Of a stretch of DNA of 7,966 bases, positions 1 to 5,222 are shown piece by piece. The stretch is taken from contig JAJYJF010000091.1 in assembly GCA_021796375.1 (NCBI GenBank), positions 1 to 7,966 of the forward strand. The letters run 5' to 3'. Source of the stretch: Chloroflexota bacterium (GTDB lineage Bacteria > Chloroflexota > Anaerolineae > Anaerolineales > Anaerolineaceae). Both the position numbers and the translations under genes were made by a program. Under the pieces are notes generated by a model. The model saw only the letters and a program-made list of their open reading frames with translations. It did no database searches and had not been told where the DNA came from. Every line of letters starts with the position of its first letter. The stretch's first letter is position 1.

Positions 1-580
1 ATTCTTCGGCCCGCACGTCGGTCTTCTCTACGGGAAATACGACCTGCTGGACCAGCTGAATGCATACAAAGTCCGCCCGGCGCCGCAGCTGCCGCCGGGG
101 AAATTCGAAACCGGGACCCAGAACCATGAGGGAATCGCGGGGGTTCTGGGGGCCATCGAATACCTGGTCTGGCTGGGGGAGACGTTCGGCGGCGCAGCGC
201 AAGGATCCTCGCGGCGGGAATCCCTGAGCCAAGCGATGCGCGCGATCCACCAGTCCGAGCTGGCGCTGAGCCAGGCGCTGATCGAGACGCTCCAGTCGGT
301 GAAGGGGGTGAAGGTCTACGGGATCACCGATCTGAACCGGCTGGACCAGCGGGTGCCCACGGTATCCTTCACCGTGGAAGGGTTTACCCCCCGGCAGGTC
401 GCCGGGCACCTGGGTAAAGCGAAGATCAACGTCTGGGACGGCAATTTCTATGCGCTGGCCGTCACCGAGCGCCTGGGCCTCGAAGGGAGCGGGGGCCTGG
501 TGCGGGTCGGAGCTACCCACTACAATACCCTCGAGGAGATCGAAGCCTTCGGCAGGGTTCTGGGAGAGCTGGTGCGATAA
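1..580 (+). CDS. Partial (C-terminal) aminotransferase class V / cysteine desulfurase-like protein, VC1184-type
   Basis: The 5' end is outside the window; the reading frame is open from base 2 to the TAA at 578-580 and gives about 192 residues. The visible part starts with FFGPHVGLLYGK, followed by a YKVRPAP segment and the motif FETGTQNHEGIAG. These are typical of the PLP-dependent fold-type I proteins annotated as 'cysteine desulfurase-like, VC1184 subfamily'. From family knowledge the PLP-binding lysine should lie just before the first visible residue. The C-terminal small domain (VRVGATHYNTLEEIEAF) resembles the end of SufS/NifS. The loop where SufS has its catalytic cysteine (HHCAQ) instead reads WDGNFYAL, and the fragment contains no cysteine at all. 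True desulfurase activity is therefore doubtful; a different PLP-dependent lyase or transferase reaction is possible. An in-frame ATG at 236 is internal, not the start, because family-matching sequence continues upstream of it. Confidence 0.85.
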   Translation, partial: FFGPHVGLLYGKYDLLDQLNAYKVRPAPQLPPGKFETGTQNHEGIAGVLGAIEYLVWLGETFGGAAQGSSRRESLSQAMRAIHQSELALSQALIETLQSVKGVKVYGITDLNRLDQRVPTVSFTVEGFTPRQVAGHLGKAKINVWDGNFYALAVTERLGLEGSGGLVRVGATHYNTLEEIEAFGRVLGELVR

Positions 581-612
581 GACCGGCGGATTAGATCGGG
601 AATGAAATTAAA

Positions 613-651
613 GACAAACGCCTGGGTGAGGGGGGCACCCAAGCGTTTGTC
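613..651. terminator. Strong hairpin between convergent genes, likely bidirectional terminator
   Basis: Bases 613-628 pair with 636-651 around a 7-base loop, giving a 16-bp stem. On the plus strand there is one internal C-A mismatch (622/642). In minus-strand RNA the same position becomes a G-U wobble, so the stem is fully paired. On the minus strand it is followed by UUUAAUUUCAUU; on the plus strand by the weaker GUGUUUAUAG. It lies 33 bp after the plus-strand PLP-enzyme stop and 74 bp after the minus-strand tRNA 3' end. It can serve both transcripts, but looks better built for the minus-strand one. Confidence 0.75.
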
Positions 652-724
652 GTGTTTATAGTATCAGAATTTATTCTGAATTGCAAGCCTTTTGGATGAC
701 AATTTTGTTAGAGTTTACACATCC
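652..724. other. AT-rich spacer between terminator and tRNA, with a short palindrome
   Basis: This stretch contains no convincing gene. It holds a perfect inverted repeat at 664-679 (TCAGAAT, 2-base centre, ATTCTGA). On the minus strand this would lie in the trailer between the tRNA 3' end and the terminator hairpin, where trimming nucleases act. No further structure is evident. Confidence 0.4.
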
Positions 725-801
725 TGGTGCCCCAGGGGCGAATTGAACGCCCAACCTAAGCCTTAGGAGTGCCTCGCTCTGTCCATTTGAGCTACTGGGG
801 C
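725..801 (-). tRNA. tRNA-Arg (anticodon CCU), 3' CCA encoded
   Basis: The reverse complement folds as a 77-nt tRNA. The acceptor stem is GCCCCAG/CTGGGGC, followed by T8 and A9. The D stem is GCTC/GAGC around AAATGGACA. The anticodon loop is CTCCTAA, giving anticodon CCU, which reads the arginine codon AGG. The variable region is AGGTT, the T arm is GGGCG-TTCAATT-CGCCC, and A73 is followed by a genomically encoded CCA at 725-727. The loop matches that of E. coli tRNA-Arg(CCU) as recalled. The anticodon stem is imperfect: AGGCA faces GGCTT, giving one G-U wobble (28-42) and an A-G mismatch at 31-39 next to the loop. All other stems are fully paired, so I regard it as a functional gene with an unusual anticodon stem rather than a decayed copy. 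Confidence 0.93.
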
Positions 802-811
802 AGGCGAGGAT

Positions 812-820
812 ATTATAGCA
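812..820 (-). promoter_or_regulatory. Extended -10 promoter of the tRNA-Arg gene
   Basis: The minus strand reads TGCTATAAT, an extended -10 element (TGnTATAAT) with a perfect hexamer at 812-817. It predicts a transcription start near 804-806, only a few bases before the tRNA 5' end at 801. No good -35 hexamer is visible around 835-840, which an extended -10 can tolerate. The upstream promoter region overlaps the last codons of the aldo/keto reductase gene. Confidence 0.7.
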
Positions 821-825
821 TACAA

Positions 826-1809
826 CTACCACTTGGCTTCGGCCGCGTCGCGGAAGTGGACGTTGTAGATCTCGGTGGCCGCTTGCAGGGTCGATTCGGG
901 TATCGGCGGCAGGTCGGCCGCCTGGACGTTCTCCTCGACCTGGATTGGGTGCCGGGCGCCGGGGATGGCGCAGGTGACCGCGTCGAACATCAGGATCCAA
1001 CGCAGTGCAAACTGCGCCAGCGACATCCCCGCCGGGACGATTTGCCGGAGCTCATCAACTGCCTGGAGGCCAGTCTCATAATCCACCCCGGAGAAGGTCT
1101 CACCCTGGTCGAAGCTCTCGCCGTGGCGGTTGAAATTGCGGTGATCGTCCGCGGCAAACTGCGTCTGGCGCGTCATCTTTCCGCTGAGCAGGCCGGAGGC
1201 CAGCGGCACGCGCGCCAGGATGCCCACCTTGCGGCGTTCAGCCTTCTCAAAAAACTCGTGCGAGGGCTTGCGGCGGAAGAGGTTGAAAATAATCTGGACG
1301 GACTGCACCCCGGGGTAATCGACGGATTTGAGCGCCTCCTCGACTTTTTCCACACTCACGCCGTAAAACCTGATTTTCCCCTGGCGGACCAGGTCGTCCA
1401 GGATGCCGAAGACCTCCGGCCGGTCGTAAACGGCGCCCGGCGGGCAGTGGAGCTGGAGCAGGTCGAGTGCATCGACATCCAGGTTCTTCAAACTTCTCTC
1501 GACAAAAGCGGTGAGGTTCGCCCGGTTGTAGCCTTCCGCCACATGCGGATCCAGGCGGCGGCCGGCCTTGGTGGCGACGATGATCTCGCCTCTCGTCTCC
1601 TTGCGCAGGCGGCCGATCAGGCGCTCGCTGCGCCCATCTCCGTACACGTCGGCGGTGTCGAAGAAATTCACGCCCAGCTCGACCGCGCGCCGGAGGGAGG
1701 CCAGCGATTCCTCATCGCTGACCTCTCCCCAGCCGCTGCCTATCGCCCACGAGCCGAAGCTTACCGTCGAGACATTCCATCCGGTTCTACCCAGCGTTCG
1801 GTACTGCAT
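826..1809 (-). CDS. Aldo/keto reductase family oxidoreductase
   Basis: The 327-residue product has the length and motifs of a cytosolic (beta/alpha)8-barrel, NAD(P)H-dependent aldo/keto reductase. It begins MQYRTLGRTGWNVSTVSFGS, the usual start of bacterial members. The catalytic tetrad is visible as Asp51 (FFDTADVYG), Tyr56, Lys81 (IVATKAG) and His121 (LLQLHCPP). The cofactor-binding end is seen in ARVPLASGLLSGK (199-211) and AIPGARHPIQVEENV (281-295). Such enzymes reduce aldehydes or ketones to alcohols; the substrate cannot be inferred. The ATG at 1807-1809 follows AGGAGGG with a 4-base gap, and the stop is TAG. It starts 23 bp after the acylase stop, so it is probably the second gene of that transcription unit. 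No signal peptide or membrane segment is seen. Confidence 0.95.
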   Translation of the reverse strand: MQYRTLGRTGWNVSTVSFGSWAIGSGWGEVSDEESLASLRRAVELGVNFFDTADVYGDGRSERLIGRLRKETRGEIIVATKAGRRLDPHVAEGYNRANLTAFVERSLKNLDVDALDLLQLHCPPGAVYDRPEVFGILDDLVRQGKIRFYGVSVEKVEEALKSVDYPGVQSVQIIFNLFRRKPSHEFFEKAERRKVGILARVPLASGLLSGKMTRQTQFAADDHRNFNRHGESFDQGETFSGVDYETGLQAVDELRQIVPAGMSLAQFALRWILMFDAVTCAIPGARHPIQVEENVQAADLPPIPESTLQAATEIYNVHFRDAAEAKW

Positions 1810-1832
1810 GTTTCCCTCCTCGCATAGAAAAT

Positions 1833-4226
1833 CTAACCATCCGATGAAATCTTCTTTGGACCGAGCTCCAGCGAAGCGCTGGCCCCATCCTGAACTTCGC
1901 CGGGGTCAAACAGCATGCGGTGGTACCCGCCCTTAAACCACGCGCTCACCTGGTCGTCATAATGCGGGTGCCCGGGCTGGCCGGATTGTCCGGGAGCGAG
2001 CAGGCCCAAGGATTTGCCCAGGTCGGAAAGGTCGGCGATGAAACGGAAGGGTGGTGCGATGGCGCCCTCGTCGGCGGGGCTTGCCGCCGGCGTGGAAACC
2101 GACCAGATCGTGGTCCCATCCCCTCCGGCGGGGAAAGGGCCGCGGTTGAAAAAAGGCTGCAAGGCTTTCACCCGGCCCAGGATGTGTGAAAAGGTCATCC
2201 GGTGCAGATCTCCCCATTTCCAATCCTCCAGATTCTCCCCGCAGGACTGCCGCAGGTGCTGGATCGTCTCTTCTAACCCTTTCAGCAGCACGTCCTCGCG
2301 CGTTTCTCCCCCACCCAGGTCGTACCAGGGAGACTCGGGCGTCTCGATCAGGTCCTGGAACCATTCCCAGCTGCGGAAGCCCCACAAGGATCCTTCGGCC
2401 AGCAGCGGGGTGGGCCCTTTCCCGGCATACAGCTCGGCCAGGTCTCCCAGCTTGTTTTTCAGCAGGATGGGCAGGATGAGCTGCATAAAGACCTCGTGAA
2501 CCGCCGCCTCAGGGCTTTCATCTCCGAGCTGGCCGTCCCAGCTGCGCATAGCCAGGATCACCTCGGCAGCCAGCGGGTCGTCACTCTGCAGCCTGCCAAT
2601 GGCGCCCGCGACACGGCGCGCCGAGTGGGAAAGCTGGTCAAACTGCATGGCCTGAATATCCGCAAGGGAGTGTTTCTCCTGGTGAAGGATCAGCTCGGTG
2701 ATGCGGCGGGCGCGGTCCGGGATGACATAATCGCTGCCGAGCGGGTACGGATAGCTTTCATCGGCAATCCGGTTGTTGGCGGTGACGATGAACCCCTGTT
2801 CCGGGTTATCGAGCCGCGGCATCTCGTCGTAGGGGATGAACCGCAGCCACTCGTACTCCCCGGTCCAACCGGGGACGGGGACGCGGCCGTCGCCGCGGTC
2901 GCGAATGGGGATTCTGCCGAGGAGCTGGTAGCCGATCTCCCCGGAAACATCCGCAAAAATCAGGTTCAGAGATGGGCTGGCCCACCCGCGGGCGGCTTCG
3001 CGAAGCTCGCGGCAGGTGGAGGCGCGGCACATTTTTACCAGCGCCTGGCTGGTGCAGTCCGGCTCCAGGGAGGTCCAGCGCAGGGCGTACGGCTCCTGCA
3101 CGGAGAGTGTCTGGATTAGGGGGTTGATGATCGGGCCGTGGCCGGTGACCACGACTTCTTCGACGGCGCTTCCTCCACCGCGGACCTGGATTTCCTCCCG
3201 GAAGACCTCGGCCGGCGCCCACTCCCCTTTGAATTCGCAGCGAACCTCACCATTCTCATCCCGCCGGATCCGTTCTTGATACAGGTCCTGCACGTCGGCA
3301 AAACTCGCGGTGAAGCCCCAGGCAACGTGCTGGTTGTGGCCCGCGATCACCAGTGGCACCCCGGGGAGCGACACGCCGGTGACCTCGAACCCGCCGCCCG
3401 ACAGGTGGTTCTCATACCAGACCGCGGGAGCCGTGACCGGCAGGTGCATGTCGTTCGCCAGGATGGGTTTTCCGGTGGCGGTTCGCTCGCCGGAAAGGAC
3501 CCAGCTGTTGCTCCCGATCCCATCCCGGAGCGTGGGTCCGGCAAGCAGATGCGCGGCTTCCGACCGCGTCAACGCCTGCCGGGCTGACAGAATCGCGCTG
3601 AGGCGGTCCGGCCAGGGCTGCAGCCGTTCCAGCTCGAGCTCGGAGGCTAGTTCGGGTCCGAGCTTTTCAATCAACGCCGCCCGCAGCAGCTCGCTCTCCC
3701 AGTTGCCGCTCAGGCCCCAGGCGAGCATCTTCGACCACGCCAGGCTGTCGGCAGGCGTCCACGGCTCGGGGCGGTAGCCGAGGAGAAAAAACTCGACCGG
3801 CAGCTTTCCCTGAGCGGTCCGCGCGTTGACTCCCGCCGCATACGATTCGAGGATCGTCCGTGTCTCCGCGTCCAGCAGGGCGGGCTCTTGCTCGGCGGTG
3901 TGCCGGATCCTCAGGATCCTGAGCCAGCGGTCCACCGGCAGGGCCTGGCTGCCCAGCACGGCTGCCAGCCTGCCGGATGCCAGCCGGCGGTTGAAGTCCA
4001 TCTGCCAGAGCCGGTCCTGGGCATGCACGTAGCCCTGGGCGAAAAACAGGTCGGGGATGTTCTGCGCGTAGATGTGAGGAACGCCCCACCGGTCCCGGAT
4101 CACCCGGACCGGCTTTTGCAGCCCCTCGATCTCGACGGTTCCAGAGACCACAGGAAAACTGTCGCGGCTGATCCAGGCCAGCCCCGCGCCGATTACGGGC
4201 CGGAGAATTCCATCAAAAGCGGGCAT
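1833..4226 (-). CDS. Penicillin acylase family (peptidase S45) N-terminal-nucleophile hydrolase
   Basis: This 797-residue protein is a full-length penicillin acylase-type precursor. Known family members cleave themselves to free an N-terminal serine and hydrolyse amide bonds (beta-lactam side chains, acyl-homoserine lactones, other N-acyl compounds). The alpha part has IRDRWGVPHIYAQNIPDLFF (43-62) and GYVHAQDRLWQMDFNRR (65-81). Cleavage is predicted at Gly238/Ser239 in GSNSWVLSG, giving a ~559-residue beta chain with Ser239 as nucleophile. Further family motifs are NDMHLPV (258-264), GHNQHVAWGFT (296-306), TANNR (482-486, with the oxyanion Asn) and PHYDDQVSAW (754-763). The substrate cannot be predicted. 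The ATG at 4226 follows AGGGGGAGC; the frame is open 31 codons further upstream but has no ATG, GTG or TTG there. The N-terminus (ILRPVIGAGLAWI, 7-19) is only weakly hydrophobic, without a convincing signal peptide, although relatives are commonly exported. The stop is TAG. Confidence 0.95.
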   Translation of the reverse strand: MPAFDGILRPVIGAGLAWISRDSFPVVSGTVEIEGLQKPVRVIRDRWGVPHIYAQNIPDLFFAQGYVHAQDRLWQMDFNRRLASGRLAAVLGSQALPVDRWLRILRIRHTAEQEPALLDAETRTILESYAAGVNARTAQGKLPVEFFLLGYRPEPWTPADSLAWSKMLAWGLSGNWESELLRAALIEKLGPELASELELERLQPWPDRLSAILSARQALTRSEAAHLLAGPTLRDGIGSNSWVLSGERTATGKPILANDMHLPVTAPAVWYENHLSGGGFEVTGVSLPGVPLVIAGHNQHVAWGFTASFADVQDLYQERIRRDENGEVRCEFKGEWAPAEVFREEIQVRGGGSAVEEVVVTGHGPIINPLIQTLSVQEPYALRWTSLEPDCTSQALVKMCRASTCRELREAARGWASPSLNLIFADVSGEIGYQLLGRIPIRDRGDGRVPVPGWTGEYEWLRFIPYDEMPRLDNPEQGFIVTANNRIADESYPYPLGSDYVIPDRARRITELILHQEKHSLADIQAMQFDQLSHSARRVAGAIGRLQSDDPLAAEVILAMRSWDGQLGDESPEAAVHEVFMQLILPILLKNKLGDLAELYAGKGPTPLLAEGSLWGFRSWEWFQDLIETPESPWYDLGGGETREDVLLKGLEETIQHLRQSCGENLEDWKWGDLHRMTFSHILGRVKALQPFFNRGPFPAGGDGTTIWSVSTPAASPADEGAIAPPFRFIADLSDLGKSLGLLAPGQSGQPGHPHYDDQVSAWFKGGYHRMLFDPGEVQDGASASLELGPKKISSDG

Positions 4227-4321
4227 GCTCCCCCTGAAGTGCGGTCTGTCGATAAATTCCGAGCGGCAGCCAGCTCTTTCAGGACTAACCTGTCGAAATA
4301 TGAACTGACCGCTCAGGGATA

Positions 4322-4349
4322 ATTATAGAATACCAGCCCGGTCGTGCAA
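4322..4349 (-). promoter_or_regulatory. Candidate sigma-70 promoter of the acylase / reductase unit
   Basis: On the minus strand TTGCAC (4344-4349) is followed after 16 bases by a perfect TATAAT (4322-4327). The predicted start is near 4315, leaving a leader of about 90 bases before the acylase ATG. The -35 hexamer matches the consensus at only three positions, so the call rests mainly on the -10 box and its location. Confidence 0.5.
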
Positions 4350-4387
4350 ATCGATCGGAGCTGGAGGGCGCCCCCGGCTGCTGGCGG

Positions 4388-4418
4388 AAAAGGCCGGCTC
4401 CGCACTGCGCAGCCGGCC
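4388..4418 (-). terminator. Rho-independent-like terminator after sdhB
   Basis: GGCCGGCT (4392-4399) pairs with AGCCGGCC (4411-4418) in an 8-bp GC-rich stem. The 11-base loop can pair further (CGC 4401-4403 with GCG 4407-4409). On the minus strand the stem is followed at once by TTTT (4388-4391) and then CC. It lies 40 bp beyond the sdhB stop and before the acylase promoter, the expected place to end the sdh transcript. The short T run makes it a moderate terminator at best. Confidence 0.6.
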
Positions 4419-4437
4419 AGACACCAGAATTATTAGA

Positions 4438-4451
4438 ACCCGTTATCGGGT
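4438..4451 (-). other. Small hairpin just after sdhB
   Basis: ACCCG (4438-4442) and CGGGT (4447-4451) form a 5-bp stem with a 4-base loop, 7 bp after the sdhB stop codon. On the minus strand it is followed by TCTAATAATT. It could protect the mRNA 3' end or act as a first weak stop ahead of the larger hairpin at 4392-4418. Confidence 0.35.
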
Positions 4452-4457
4452 GAGAAT

Positions 4458-5210
4458 CTATCCGGATCCGACCCGCTCCGGGCCGATCTGGACCCCTTTA
4501 TAGTTGATCTTCCCGCTGGCGAGCACCTCTTTTACCTCGGCGATCGCCTGGGTGATCTTGATCTCGCGAGGGCAGGCCTCCGTGCAGTTGAAGACCGTCC
4601 GGCAGCGCCAGACGCCGTCAGGTTCAGACAGGCGGGAGAGGCGCTGCTCGGCGCCGTGGTCGCGGCTGTCAAAAATGAAGCGGTGGGCGTTGACGATCGC
4701 CGCCGGCCCAACGTATTTCCGGTTGGCCCAGAAAGGCGGGCAGGCCGTGGTGCAGGCGGCGCACAGGATGCACTTCGTCGTATCGTCGAAGCGCGCCCGC
4801 TGCTCCTGCGACTGCAGGCGCTCTTTCCCATCCGCCGGGAGCGGATCATCATTGATGAGATAGGGAAGCACCGAGCGGTACTGCTCGAAAAATGGGTCCA
4901 TATCGACGATCAGGTCTTTGATCACGTCCAGGCCAATGATCGGCTCGATGACGATCTGATCCGTGTCCAGATCCTGAACCAGGACCTTGCAGGCCAGGCG
5001 GTTGCGGCCATTAATGCGCATGGCATCCGAGCCGCACACCCCGTGCGCGCAGGAGCGGCGGAAGGCGAGCGTTCCGTCTTTAAACCCCTTGATGTTCTCC
5101 AGCAAATCGAGAATGCGTTCCTTGGGGTCGACGTCCAGGGTATATTCATCGTAGCGCGGCTGGGTGTCCACCCCAGGGATATGGCGGTATATTTTGACGG
5201 TGATCTGCAT
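4458..5210 (-). CDS. sdhB: Succinate dehydrogenase iron-sulfur subunit
   Basis: This 250-residue subunit of complex II carries electrons from the FAD of SdhA to membrane quinone on the cytoplasmic face. The [2Fe-2S] site is in RRSCAHGVCGSDAMRING: Cys54, Cys59, Asp62 and Cys74; an Asp at the third position is also found in E. coli SdhB. The C-terminal ferredoxin-like domain supplies the [4Fe-4S] ligands Cys147, Cys150, Cys153 and Cys213 (CILCAAC, ACPRE) and the [3Fe-4S] ligands Cys157, Cys203 and Cys209. At the quinone site Pro158 is kept, but the positions matching E. coli Trp164 and His207 are Ala162 and Arg204. The gene starts 12 bp after sdhA. Its Shine-Dalgarno AGGAAGGGG overlaps the sdhA TAG, and a GGGGTCCCC palindrome lies directly before the ATG. 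The C-terminus continues past the usual end with GVQIGPERVGSG. The stop is TAG. It is the last gene of the operon. Confidence 0.97.
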   Translation of the reverse strand: MQITVKIYRHIPGVDTQPRYDEYTLDVDPKERILDLLENIKGFKDGTLAFRRSCAHGVCGSDAMRINGRNRLACKVLVQDLDTDQIVIEPIIGLDVIKDLIVDMDPFFEQYRSVLPYLINDDPLPADGKERLQSQEQRARFDDTTKCILCAACTTACPPFWANRKYVGPAAIVNAHRFIFDSRDHGAEQRLSRLSEPDGVWRCRTVFNCTEACPREIKITQAIAEVKEVLASGKINYKGVQIGPERVGSG

Positions 5211-5222
5211 GGGGACCCCTTC

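Larger units (their letters stand above)
4227..4457. other. Intergenic region between sdhB and the acylase gene
   Basis: This 231-bp gap contains no gene. From the sdhB side it holds a small hairpin (4438-4451), a GC-rich hairpin followed by TTTT on the minus strand (4388-4418), a candidate promoter for the acylase gene (4322-4349) and a leader of about 90 bases. The heptamer CTGTCGA occurs twice in the leader (4246-4252 and 4290-4296, 44 bp apart on the plus strand). A 6-bp inverted pair, GCGGTC (4241-4246) and GACCGC (4307-4312), brackets the second copy and overlaps the edge of the first. Whether these bind a regulator is unknown. Confidence 0.5.

Noticed and set aside
725..801. tRNA gene as an integration site for a mobile element
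   Set aside because: I saw no repeated copy of the tRNA 3' end, no integrase and no transposase. The neighbours are ordinary metabolic genes.
769..1827. 352-residue open frame on the plus strand
   Set aside because: It is antisense to the aldo/keto reductase, which has its full catalytic tetrad, and it starts within the tRNA. The translation has no recognisable motif; it is a GC-rich shadow frame.
2496..3119. 207-residue plus-strand open frame inside the acylase gene
   Set aside because: It is antisense to conserved acylase motifs and has no independent signal.
5211..5219. GGGGTCCCC palindrome before the sdhB start as a regulatory hairpin
   Set aside because: At most three base pairs with a 3-base loop can form, too weak to control translation by itself.
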